In this document: piece by piece, positions 25,663-34,038 of the stretch
Layout: each line of letters starts with the position of its first letter
Numbering within the stretch: position 1 is the first letter of the stretch
Origin: JBAQMG01 sp049302575
GTDB lineage: Bacteria > Bacillota > Desulfitobacteriia > Desulfitobacteriales > Desulfitobacteriaceae
DNA: 64,000 nt
Assembly (NCBI GenBank): GCA_049302575.1
Contig: JBAQMG010000004.1
Span: 22,888 to 86,887, forward strand
Reading direction: 5' to 3'
Made by a program: the position numbers and the translations under genes
Notes under the pieces: generated by a model
Seen by the model: only the letters and a program-made list of their open reading frames with translations
What the model was told of the DNA's origin: nothing
The model's database searches: none

Positions 25663-27444
25663 TTGAAAAATTTTAGTAGATCTATTTATATTGGAATTTA
25701 CGGCGCTCTATTGGTGCCAATGATCATATGGTTTTTATGCCAGCCATTTTTCGGGTATCTCAGTATTGATGAATGGTTGCAAATTCTTATTCAACCCAAA
25801 TTATGGGAAGTATACGTTCTTGTGCTTGGCTTGATGGTATACATGTACCTGAACAAAAAACTGAAAAATATTGATACCTACTTAAAAAATCCAAGGATTG
25901 ACGCGCTGCCGGAAGTTCAAAAAGATATCACGCGCATATCAAAATTTTTCATCCCTTTCCTTTTTCTTTTCCTTGCCTTCGGGCCAAGTACCCTTATTTT
26001 GTTCGAACCAGCTTATACAAAAATGGAGTATCTTTTATGTGAACTGCTTATAATCGCCTTTGTTTTTGTGTTTGCAGTTCCTTGGCTCACCTATGCACTT
26101 ATGCAAATTGACAAGCTGACAGCGAATATTCCCCTAGCAGAAGGAAAAGCATTCTATTCCATGAAGGTAAAACTGGTAGTTAACGTGGTTACTACCGCAT
26201 TTGGTACTGCACTTGTTATCGTTGTTTTAAATATCAGTCTAGTGCTGCCTGTTTTTAATTTAGATGATTTTAAATACTTACAAAGCACTATTATACAAAA
26301 AAATGTTGTGATAGCATTATTGTGTCTGAGTGCCATTTTTATTAATCTAATTATGCTGATCAAGCAGCTTGTCGTGCCTATACACGAGGTGAACGCAGCA
26401 TTAAAGGACATATCCCAAGGGGAAGGCGATCTAACAAAAAGACTTGCTACATTTTCAAGGGATGATATTGGGGAACTCGTAGCTAGGTTCAATGTGTTTG
26501 TTGATAAGATACATAACATGGTGAAGCTGGTAAAAGGCAATACCGACCTGGTTGTCAGTTCTACACATCAACTGACGGGTATTAATAAAAATAATTATGA
26601 ATCTTCCCAAGAAGTCGTGAAAGCCATTGACGAAGTGGCTAGAGGGGCTTCCATGCAAGCTGCTGACCTGTCAAACATCAATTTGACGTTCACTGCTTTA
26701 GGACAAGAATTGGAGAACACATCGAAACAGATGGGTGTGATTGCATCCAAGGCTCAAGTTACGGCTGTAAGTGCCAGTAAAGACAGTGAGAGGTTAACAG
26801 AACTCATTGGTTCTATCAATAAAATTGGCAATTCCTTTAACGAAATCGGTGAAAAAATTAAGAAGTTGAGCGAAAACATTCACAATATCAATACAATCAC
26901 GGATGTTATTAAAAATATTGCAGACCAGACGAATTTGTTAGCTTTAAATGCTGCCATTGAGGCTGCCAGAGCTGGAGAAGCAGGTAAAGGATTTTCAGTG
27001 GTAGCGGATGAAATCAGGAAGCTAGCCGAGCAGTCCAAGGTTTCATCGGAAAACATCAAGTTGCTGTTAAAAAGCATCGATGTAGATACGGAACAGGTGG
27101 TTGAAACAACATCATATGTAAGTATGGACCTAAACAACCAGATTCAAGTCATCCAGGGCGCCATGGAATCCTTCAAACAACTCATTGATGCTGTGTATGA
27201 AATTCAACCAGGAATGGAGACCGCCTTGGGAATGATTCTACAAGTAAATGAAAGAAAAGGCAATATACTCGGAAAGGTCGAAGAAATCTCTTCTGTTTCT
27301 GAAGAAACCTCTGCCACATCTCAAGAAATCTCAGCTACAACGCAATACATGAATGATGAACTGGAAAAAGCATATACATATTTTCAAACGTTAAATACTC
27401 TCACGGCTGAACTGGAAGCGCAATTCAACCAGTTTAAAGTCTGA
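25663..27444 (+). CDS. Methyl-accepting chemotaxis protein
   Basis: 593 residues. The N-terminal half has about six hydrophobic segments rather than the usual two flanking a periplasmic sensor (for example IYIGIYGALLVPMIIWFLC and FLFLFLAFGPSTLILF), so the signal is probably sensed in or at the membrane. A HAMP-like linker (VPIHEVNAALKDISQGEGDL) is followed by the MA signalling coiled coil with the hairpin tip IADQTNLLALNAAIEAARAG and EAGKGFSVVADEIRKLAEQS. TTG start behind TGGGGG. No chemotaxis genes are nearby; ligand unknown. Confidence 0.88.
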   Translation: MKNFSRSIYIGIYGALLVPMIIWFLCQPFFGYLSIDEWLQILIQPKLWEVYVLVLGLMVYMYLNKKLKNIDTYLKNPRIDALPEVQKDITRISKFFIPFLFLFLAFGPSTLILFEPAYTKMEYLLCELLIIAFVFVFAVPWLTYALMQIDKLTANIPLAEGKAFYSMKVKLVVNVVTTAFGTALVIVVLNISLVLPVFNLDDFKYLQSTIIQKNVVIALLCLSAIFINLIMLIKQLVVPIHEVNAALKDISQGEGDLTKRLATFSRDDIGELVARFNVFVDKIHNMVKLVKGNTDLVVSSTHQLTGINKNNYESSQEVVKAIDEVARGASMQAADLSNINLTFTALGQELENTSKQMGVIASKAQVTAVSASKDSERLTELIGSINKIGNSFNEIGEKIKKLSENIHNINTITDVIKNIADQTNLLALNAAIEAARAGEAGKGFSVVADEIRKLAEQSKVSSENIKLLLKSIDVDTEQVVETTSYVSMDLNNQIQVIQGAMESFKQLIDAVYEIQPGMETALGMILQVNERKGNILGKVEEISSVSEETSATSQEISATTQYMNDELEKAYTYFQTLNTLTAELEAQFNQFKV

Positions 27445-27671
27445 TTACATGCTCGGGCGAGGGTTTTACGCAGGTCGCCCCCTTGCCAAAGTAGTCTGAC
27501 CTCACAACGGTTCGACAAAATTTGCAAGAAAGTCTTTCGCTTCGGCGAGTGGCTTTTCTATTATCAGAAAGTATAAATATTTTTGAGGGTTCCCCACTTT
27601 ACTTGCGATTTGGTAAAATGGGATTATGGAAAAAACGTTTTGAGACAGATATTTTTGGAATAAATCCCAAG

Positions 27672-27719
27672 AACCTAGATCCTTTAGAAATATGAAAGTG
27701 CCTCTAAAGGATCTAGGTT
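27672..27719. repeat. Inverted repeat straddling a stop codon
   Basis: Sixteen-base arms (27672-27687 and 27704-27719, beginning AACCTAGATC and ending GATCTAGGTT) are perfect reverse complements around a 16-nt loop. One arm encodes the final residues NLDPLE of the permease on the minus strand; the other lies after the stop. No T run follows. It may stabilise or terminate the mRNA. Confidence 0.7.
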
Positions 27720-28829
27720 AACTGCTCGTCTAGCAGGAAAAGCAATAGAGATAATTCCTATCAAGACAGAGGCACTTATAACGGCCAACGCAATCAAGGG
27801 ATGAAACTGGAAAATAACTGTTTTCTGGAAAGCTATTGGACCAAGTAGGGTAGAGGTGAGCTCACCTAAAAGATAACCGAGAATACCGCCACTAAGACTA
27901 ACCAAGATAATTTCTCGAATTAGAATGGAAAGAATATGGCCCCGGCGAAAACCGATGGCACTAAAGATACCAAACTCTGCGATTCGATCATTGATATTGC
28001 CGCTTGTCGTTACGAAGACGATCAAGATCCCGATTAGTCCTAGCAAAACGGAAGTAGTTGAGGAAAAATTTGAAAAGCGATCGACACTTTCCTTAGTTCC
28101 TTGAACCAGTTGGGATACTTCAGCTACTTTGGCCTCTGGTAATACTTCAGCTAAGCGAGCCGATGTTTTATCAGGTTGGGCAGAATTAAGTTCAATCATT
28201 GACCAAGAATTAGAGATGCCAGTAAGACTGCGGGAAGTACTAATATTCGAAAATACTCCGTTATCTTCAGAACCGCCTGTTTCCTTCATGATCCCGACAA
28301 TCGGGTATTTCTGGTGGTTAAGTTCCAAAGTGTTTCCGATAGCTAACATTTCTTTGCTGGCAATGGCCGAACCGATAATAATCTCTCGATCTTGAGGTTG
28401 TTGTCCTTGGATATTCCACCAAGGTTTCATTTTTAATTCACTGGGAAAATCTACACCAATAATCAAGTAACGTTTACTAACTCCTGCGACTGAACCGATA
28501 ACTTTAGGGGCAATTCCACTAATCGTAAGTTCTTTGCTGTTTTTTATTTTATTTAAAACGTCATAATTCAAGTTTTTAATTTCATAATTAACTCCGGGAA
28601 CAGTGAGCCCGCCATAGCTAAGTGTAAAATGCTCCGAACGGGGAGTAATAACAACATTAGCGCCGTATTGGTTCAATTTTTTTTGTAAATCGTCTTGCAT
28701 ACTTGTTGCCAGCGTATTTAGAGTGACGGTGATGCCAATCACCAATAAGAAAGTTAACAGCAAAAAGATCGTCTTCCCTTTACGCCGACGTAGGTTTTGA
28801 ATAGCAATGTTAGTTAAAGTCATAGACAA
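27684..28829 (-). CDS. FtsX/MacB-type ABC permease (cluster 2, second)
   Basis: 381 residues: N-terminal helix after LTNIAIQNLRRRKGK, external domain with YGANVVITPRSE, KPWWNIQGQQP and TGGSEDNGVF, then three helices with DRIAEFGIFSAIGFRRGHI. The words PWW-I-G, GG-EDN and the placement relative to an ATPase repeat those of the iron-cluster permeases at 14.2-16.5 kb, so the two sets are paralogous. Last gene of a minus-strand cluster; separated from the preceding permease by a repeat-containing gap of 127 bp. Confidence 0.85.
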   Translation of the reverse strand: MSMTLTNIAIQNLRRRKGKTIFLLLTFLLVIGITVTLNTLATSMQDDLQKKLNQYGANVVITPRSEHFTLSYGGLTVPGVNYEIKNLNYDVLNKIKNSKELTISGIAPKVIGSVAGVSKRYLIIGVDFPSELKMKPWWNIQGQQPQDREIIIGSAIASKEMLAIGNTLELNHQKYPIVGIMKETGGSEDNGVFSNISTSRSLTGISNSWSMIELNSAQPDKTSARLAEVLPEAKVAEVSQLVQGTKESVDRFSNFSSTTSVLLGLIGILIVFVTTSGNINDRIAEFGIFSAIGFRRGHILSILIREIILVSLSGGILGYLLGELTSTLLGPIAFQKTVIFQFHPLIALAVISASVLIGIISIAFPARRAVNLDPLEALSYF

Positions 28830-28962
28830 TCCCTCAATTCATAATTGTGCAGCGCCTCGTGTCTAGTGCATCAAACACGATCCGATATCCGACTCCAACC
28901 ATATTTAGCTTCGCACTTCGATCTGACCTCTGGCTTCCAATCGCTGACCTCTGAATTCAGAT
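28830..28962 (-). repeat. Copy of the dispersed intergenic repeat
   Basis: On the minus strand this gap reads TTCAGAGGTCAGCGATTGG, then AAGCCAGAGGTCAGATCGAAG, and later GCACAATTATGAATTGAG. The first two words align closely with TTCAGAAGTCAGCG and GAAGCCAGAGGCC at 60556-60590; the last resembles the gap at 57820-57860. The copy starts at the stop codon of one permease gene and runs to the next. Confidence 0.65.
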
Positions 28963-30120
28963 GTAGCGTAGAGATTCGGTGGGGTTAAGTCTGGCTGCTT
29001 TTAAAGCTGGATAAAGACTTGCTAACAAACCGATTAAAAGTGAAGCACCCAAAGCATAGATTAGTAAGTTAGTTTGCCAAGGAATATGAACCTGAGCTTG
29101 GACGATCACTGCACCGAAGTTCACGGCTGTACTCATCCCTAAAAGGTAACCTAGCAATCCACCCAGAAGACTTAAGAGGCCAGCTTCAGTAAGAATAATT
29201 TGCGTGATGTGGCGTTTACGAAAACCGATAGCCCGCAAGATTCCGATTTCCCTGGTTCGCTCCTCAACCGAAGACTTCATGGTCATGGTTACCACTAAAC
29301 TACTCGCGAGGAATAGAATCAAGGAGATGATTCGAGCAAATGAATTAAATTTACTTACCGTATCATTGCGGGACTCCAGAGTTGATCTAAGGGCTGTTAC
29401 TTTGGTACCGGGTAGAACGGCAGTTAACTGACTAGTTACTGCATCAATTGGACAGGTATAGCAAAAAGCAGCTGTTTCGATGAGGCTAATAGCGTTTGGC
29501 CGGTTAGCTAGTTTTTGGAGTACGGCTAAATCGATAAACACTGCCTGGTCATTCTCTGCTGAACCGGTAGGTTGGACTACCCCCGCTACTTGAAAATTCT
29601 GTCCTTTGATACTGATGGTTTGCTTAGGACTAAGAGCAAGTGTGTTGGCAACTTCACTCCCTAAGATAACTTCATTGGCCGATGGAATTTGGTTTTTGGT
29701 GAGACCATTAACTTTCCACCATTTCTTCAGTTTTAATTCCTGAGAAAAATCTACGCCAAGCAATAAAATATCTCGTCCATTGATTTTAGTATTTACTAAA
29801 AGTTTAGGAGCAATGGTGGCTAGTGTTTCATTATTTTTAATCGTTTTCATCAGAGGTATAATCGACATCTCCAACTCCTTGATTTGAGTTGGAGCTTCAA
29901 CCGTTATGCCACCAAAGGTCATAGCCTCTCCAGTATCTGGGAGGATCAGGATATTAGAACCATATTGGTCAAGCTTATTGGCGACATCTTCTTTCATGGC
30001 TTGAGTTGTCGTAAAGAGAAAAATAATTGAAGCCACCCCAATAACTACACTGAACACTAATAAGCTGGAGCGCATTTTACGGCGCCTTAAATTTTGCAGA
30101 GCAATGTCGGTTAAACGCAT
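28957..30120 (-). CDS. FtsX/MacB-type ABC permease (cluster 2, first)
   Basis: 387 residues from ATG at 30120, chosen because GGGGGGAAAG lies just upstream and MRLTDIALQNLRRRKMRS matches the start of its partner; the frame continues further upstream into the ATPase gene. External domain contains YGSNILILPDTGE, KKWWKVNG and TGSAENDQAV; C-terminal helices follow VEERTREIGILRAIGFRKRHI. It carries an extra CYTC motif (AAFCYTCPIDA) in the external domain, a possible metal or redox site not present in the other three permeases here. Confidence 0.86.
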   Translation of the reverse strand: MRLTDIALQNLRRRKMRSSLLVFSVVIGVASIIFLFTTTQAMKEDVANKLDQYGSNILILPDTGEAMTFGGITVEAPTQIKELEMSIIPLMKTIKNNETLATIAPKLLVNTKINGRDILLLGVDFSQELKLKKWWKVNGLTKNQIPSANEVILGSEVANTLALSPKQTISIKGQNFQVAGVVQPTGSAENDQAVFIDLAVLQKLANRPNAISLIETAAFCYTCPIDAVTSQLTAVLPGTKVTALRSTLESRNDTVSKFNSFARIISLILFLASSLVVTMTMKSSVEERTREIGILRAIGFRKRHITQIILTEAGLLSLLGGLLGYLLGMSTAVNFGAVIVQAQVHIPWQTNLLIYALGASLLIGLLASLYPALKAARLNPTESLRYI

Positions 30121-30133
30121 TTTCTTTCCCCCC

Positions 30134-30817
30134 TCAGACCTCTTGAGGAATCGTGATAATAACCCCATCCCGAATATAGACTGCACGGGAGACCCATTCC
30201 AAGTTCTCTTTATTATGCGTTACCATAATAATGGTTAAGCCGCCACGGTTCAGGGTTTGGAATAATTCCAGCAGCTCACTGGCCGTTTTTGAATCTAGGC
30301 TCCCGGTAGGTTCATCGGCAAAAATAAGGGCTGGTTGATTAACAATGGCTCGGGCAATCGCCACCCGATTTTGTTCTCCGCCAGATAATTGATTGGGCAG
30401 ACGTAGGGATTTTGCGCCTAGACCAACTTTATTGAGAACAGCTTGGGCCATCTCCCGTTGTTCTTTACCAGTACGGGAGGTTATGGCCAGGGGTAACATG
30501 ACGTTTTCTAAGGCTGTAAGGTAGGGAATTAATTGATATTGTTGAAAAACAAACCCAACGTACTCATGTCGAAAATCAGCTAAACGCTCTGGTGTTAAAG
30601 AATAAACATCAATCTCGTCGATTAAAAGTTGACCAGAGGTGGGCGGATTTAACCCCCCGAGGATACTTAACAAGGTACTTTTCCCGGAACCTGAAGGGCC
30701 CATTAAGGCTAGGAATTCACCTTCAGTAATCTCTAAGTTAATATTTTTCAAGACCTCGACAACACCGTCCCCACCCTTATAAGCCTTGGTGACCTTAGTG
30801 GCCTTTATTAAAGACAT
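30134..30817 (-). CDS. LolD/MacB-type ABC ATPase (cluster 2)
   Basis: 227 residues. Walker A GPSGSGKST, Q-loop segment FVFQQYQLIPYLTALENVML, signature LSGGEQNRVAIARAI and Walker B LIFADEPTGSLD. The Q-loop words nearly repeat those of the cluster 1 ATPase. It precedes the two permeases on the minus strand with 13 bp to the first, so the three form a transporter. AGGAGG precedes the start. Confidence 0.92.
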   Translation of the reverse strand: MSLIKATKVTKAYKGGDGVVEVLKNINLEITEGEFLALMGPSGSGKSTLLSILGGLNPPTSGQLLIDEIDVYSLTPERLADFRHEYVGFVFQQYQLIPYLTALENVMLPLAITSRTGKEQREMAQAVLNKVGLGAKSLRLPNQLSGGEQNRVAIARAIVNQPALIFADEPTGSLDSKTASELLELFQTLNRGGLTIIMVTHNKENLEWVSRAVYIRDGVIITIPQEV

Positions 30818-30986
30818 TTAAATATATCCTCCTAAATAGTAAGAAATATTTGTGAAGGCTAACGTTATTTTAACATGTGGTAGGTATAAAGGGATCAATG
30901 ATTTTCAATGTTAGAGTGAACGCACCCGTAAGAACGAGTGCGTTTTAGTATTACTCAAAACATAAATGTTAGTCTATTCACCAAAA

Positions 30987-31574
30987 CTAAACTCTAGGTG
31001 CCCAAGCATCTAGGACGGATTGCGGAACCTCAATATTATCACCGTTTAAAGAATAGGTCAGTGCTTGTGGTGGATAGGTTTGACAACCACCACTTATTCC
31101 TTTGAGAGTTTGGAGATCCCAGACCGTTCCGCAAGTGTTGCAAACTATTTGATTGCCAGTGATATGAAAAGATTTACCTTTACATGGTTCACAAAAACTT
31201 ACAGCCACCATTACTTTGCCGTCGGGTTGAATAAAGGCTGTCAACGGAACCGTTTTACCATTAGCTTTATATTCAGTCCGGATAAACTTTTTTTCTTTGA
31301 CTATACTTAGAGTTGTCACGATTTCTTTTCCGTTTTTTACCTGACTATCTATCACAGTTTGTTCTAGTTTATCCGTAGAGCTATAATTAACTTTTTGCCC
31401 AGTATCAGCAGCAGAAGGAGCAGAGGCACTTGGGTTATTTTTATTACCTAATAAGAAGTAGGCACTTCCAATGATAATAATAACTGCTAAAATACCAATA
31501 ATACTGTAGAGTCCCGTATTACTTTTCTTTTGCTGGGTGAATTTTAGTTTTTTAATTTCACGGTCATTCGTCAT
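30987..31574 (-). CDS. Membrane-anchored DUF2318 protein
   Basis: 195 residues: one N-terminal helix (TGLYSIIGILAVIIIIGSAY), then an external domain whose last 100 residues are DUF2318-like with SFCEPCKGKSF, VCNTCGTVWDL and ISGGCQTYPP, the same cysteine pattern as the C-terminal domain of the FTR1 fusion at 12867-14150. The domain probably binds iron or an Fe-S centre outside the membrane. Here it is a free-standing protein upstream of the ABC genes. GGGGGATC lies near the start. Confidence 0.82.
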   Translation of the reverse strand: MTNDREIKKLKFTQQKKSNTGLYSIIGILAVIIIIGSAYFLLGNKNNPSASAPSAADTGQKVNYSSTDKLEQTVIDSQVKNGKEIVTTLSIVKEKKFIRTEYKANGKTVPLTAFIQPDGKVMVAVSFCEPCKGKSFHITGNQIVCNTCGTVWDLQTLKGISGGCQTYPPQALTYSLNGDNIEVPQSVLDAWAPRV

Positions 31575-31599
31575 AGTATGATCCCCCTTTTTTTAGGTG

Positions 31600-31639
31600 A
31601 TTAATCAATCAATTAAAGTATTGAAATCGATTGATTAAT
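31600..31639. promoter_or_regulatory. Dyad symmetry upstream of DUF2318 gene
   Basis: ATTAATCAATC (31600-31610) and GATTGATTAAT (31629-31639) are exact reverse complements 18 bp apart, within 30-65 bp of the DUF2318 start. It looks like an operator; it does not match a Fur, MntR or DtxR box, so the regulator is unknown. Confidence 0.35.
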
Positions 31640-31801
31640 ATAATGTGGTTGCCAATGTTTTATATAAGAATGAATTTTTTTAAAATGTCTACAAGTTAAT
31701 TATATTGTTTAAAATCCTATAGTTAAAGATGAATATTTTGGTTTATGCTATATTCATCTTTAATACGATTTCTTCCCCAATCTGACCTCGGAGCTCTGTA
31801 A

Positions 31802-33154
31802 TTACATCCGCATTCCCATTCTTACTGTAAACGTAAGGAAGTTAAGAATACCAAAAAGTAAGATGACAATTAAATAAGGCATAGCGACGGATAATGCTTT
31901 ACTAGCACCATAGTTCTTTTTAGCAATCCGATAGGCAGTATAAAGGGAACCGAGAGTTCCGGCGATGACTAAGACGTATTGCATTATTTGAATCGTCGGA
32001 TCAGAAACTAAGGAGGTTTCTCCCTCCATTTGCATTCCGAACAGCCCCATAAAAGTATAGTAGAGAGATTTTCCTTCAGCTAACAGATGGAACAAGTTAT
32101 GGGCCATGTGAGAAGCAAGATCAAGTGGAATAACTGCATATCCGAAGCGTGCAAAGGCATTGCGTACAGTCTCACCGGTAAAACGTTTAGAAACAGCGGT
32201 AGCTGCGAAAAGTAGGGATACTGGAGTGGCCATGGCGATAATAAAGAGGATCGTAAAGGCGATGTCTTCATTAGCAATCCCTAAGGACAGCTCTACCCAT
32301 TTGAGAAAGGCTGGATAAAAGTCTAACATGGTAATGTTTTGGACAAATACAATCCCGACGATGACAATCGCTAAGAAGGATTCCTCGAAATGAGCCCTAG
32401 TCATAGACCAAAATTCGCTGGTAGGAATACGCGGTGTTAAACGGATCGAATCATGGGGGCAGGATTTGATACAATTGGCACATAGATTACAACTAGCGTT
32501 ATTTTCCATGGCCATTGGAAATTCAAACATAGGACAGCCAGGGGCTTTTTCATTGCCTTTATAACAATCCCTGGAAGTACAGGTTCGGCAGGTGTCTTTA
32601 TCGGATCGTAACTCCAACATACCGGCCCGAGAATAGTTGCCTGATACACTACCTAGAAAACAGAGATAGCGGCACCAAGTACGGCGTTCGAAAAACATAG
32701 CTGTTACCATAACAGCACCTAACATTAGCAAGAGGAGCGTTCCAGAGCCACGGGGAGATTCAACAATTCCCCAAATGTGATCAGACCAAGTGATTAAAAT
32801 GAAGGTAATATCAATGATCCAAAGGCCGTACTTCCGGATAAAGGTAGGAACTTTTAGGTTAGCACCAAATAATTTTTGAGTTAGATCGCTGACCCAAGCA
32901 AAGGGGCAAACACCGCACCAAAATCTACCGAAAATAAAGAAGAAGAAAGGGATAAGTGGCCACCAAAGAACCCAAGTAGCGGCAGTGCCAAAGTTATCAT
33001 GGGCGGCTGTAGGCCCAGCTAAAAGTTCAAACATGATCACGGCAAAAACCAAAACGGCAATCCATTGGAATATCCTGGGATAGAAATAGCTTTTTAGAAA
33101 TCTTTTTAAGAGAGAATTATTAAGAAAGTTTTTAGGTTGATTTTTAGAAGACAT
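31802..33154 (-). CDS. Membrane polyferredoxin (NapH/FtrD-like)
   Basis: 450 residues with about ten helices. A CxxxCP-type membrane motif (GRFWCGVCPFAWVSD) lies near residue 90 and a ferredoxin-type region near 190-245 contains CRTCTSRDC and CNLCANCIKSCPHDS for two [4Fe-4S] clusters. This architecture is shared by NapH/NosR-type quinol dehydrogenases and by FtrD of FtrABCD iron systems. Placed between the YtkA-like and DUF2318 genes of cluster 2, it could supply electrons outward for metal reduction or for a DUF2318 cofactor; inference from context. Confidence 0.82.
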   Translation of the reverse strand: MSSKNQPKNFLNNSLLKRFLKSYFYPRIFQWIAVLVFAVIMFELLAGPTAAHDNFGTAATWVLWWPLIPFFFFIFGRFWCGVCPFAWVSDLTQKLFGANLKVPTFIRKYGLWIIDITFILITWSDHIWGIVESPRGSGTLLLLMLGAVMVTAMFFERRTWCRYLCFLGSVSGNYSRAGMLELRSDKDTCRTCTSRDCYKGNEKAPGCPMFEFPMAMENNASCNLCANCIKSCPHDSIRLTPRIPTSEFWSMTRAHFEESFLAIVIVGIVFVQNITMLDFYPAFLKWVELSLGIANEDIAFTILFIIAMATPVSLLFAATAVSKRFTGETVRNAFARFGYAVIPLDLASHMAHNLFHLLAEGKSLYYTFMGLFGMQMEGETSLVSDPTIQIMQYVLVIAGTLGSLYTAYRIAKKNYGASKALSVAMPYLIVILLFGILNFLTFTVRMGMRM

Positions 33155-33174
33155 GGCAATATTCCTCTACTTTC

Positions 33175-33753
33175 CTAGTTTTTCTTTTTTCTCAACATGG
33201 CAGCGAGTAACCCAGCGATCACAACGGCACCAGCCACACTGCCGATAAGCATTAAATTTGGTCCGGATTTGCCAATATTAATCGGAAAAGTAGCTTTTTC
33301 TTCACCTAGAGGAGAAGAAATAAGAAAAGTTTGATTCCATTGACCAGCTTGATTAAAGCTCATTCCCTCCATCATGTAGGTACCAGTCCCCATTGTCATT
33401 GTCGAGGTTGAAGACTGTTCATGCATAATAGTTTCAGCTGGTTTATCCATACCGGAAGACATATTCATACCGCCCATGCTACTGCCTTTATCCATGGTTG
33501 ATTTTTCCATGATTACTTTGGCCCCAGTAACGGGTTTACCAGTAGATTTATCATTTACAATAACATTAAAAGTTGCTGGTTGATTAACCATAAGAACTTC
33601 CGGTGTGGTTTGTAGAATCACATGATAAGGCCCCGCATCTTGTGCTTGTTCATTAGCTCCACCTTTAGCTAATAGGGGGTTAGCTGTTAAAAGAAGAGTA
33701 AAGAGAGAGAGGGCTAGGAAACTGATTGCTTTTTTGGTAGTTTGATTTTTCAT
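33175..33753 (-). CDS. YtkA/FixH-like secreted, membrane-anchored protein
   Basis: 192 residues: signal peptide (AISFLALSLFTLLLTANPLLA), an immunoglobulin-like YtkA/FixH-type domain (VILQTTPEVLMVNQPATFNV, GKPVTGAKVIMEK), a Met/Ser-rich insert (GSSMGGMNMSSGMDKP) and a C-terminal helix with KKKN tail. The Met-rich insert suggests copper or iron handling. ATG at 33753 is chosen because AAGGAG lies eight bases upstream; GTG at 33762 overlaps that site. First gene of cluster 2, 20 bp before the polyferredoxin. Confidence 0.75.
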   Translation of the reverse strand: MKNQTTKKAISFLALSLFTLLLTANPLLAKGGANEQAQDAGPYHVILQTTPEVLMVNQPATFNVIVNDKSTGKPVTGAKVIMEKSTMDKGSSMGGMNMSSGMDKPAETIMHEQSSTSTMTMGTGTYMMEGMSFNQAGQWNQTFLISSPLGEEKATFPINIGKSGPNLMLIGSVAGAVVIAGLLAAMLRKKKN

Positions 33754-33962
33754 GAAACACACTCCTTAAAATATTTTTTGATGTACAATCATTCATGACC
33801 AGTCTTAATGCAAAAGTGATGCCAAATTATACATTGTTCGTATTAGGCTGCAATACTTAAGGGTTAATTTCTTGATTGATCATTAATTTTCAAGTTATTT
33901 TTTTTCTAACTATATTTTTGTTAGTTATAAAGAACTAAAAAGATTGGCTAAACAAAAGTAAG

Positions 33963-34000
33963 AGTGTGAGATAACACAGTTGTCTGTGTCATCTCACACA
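33963..34000 (-). terminator. Strong hairpin after Nramp-related gene
   Basis: Outer arms GTGTGAGAT and ATCTCACAC with inner arms ACACAG and CTGTGT make a near-continuous stem of about 15 bp. It lies 40-75 bp beyond the Nramp-related stop on the minus strand and is followed there by TCTTACTTTTG, a weak T-rich tail. Confidence 0.65.
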
Positions 34001-34038
34001 TAGCAGTGACTATATTTCATGAATATTTAACTTTAAAT

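Noticed and set aside
33754..33962. A Fur box for the second metal cluster
   Set aside because: The AT-rich stretch has ATCATTAAT-like words, but nothing close to the 19-bp consensus.
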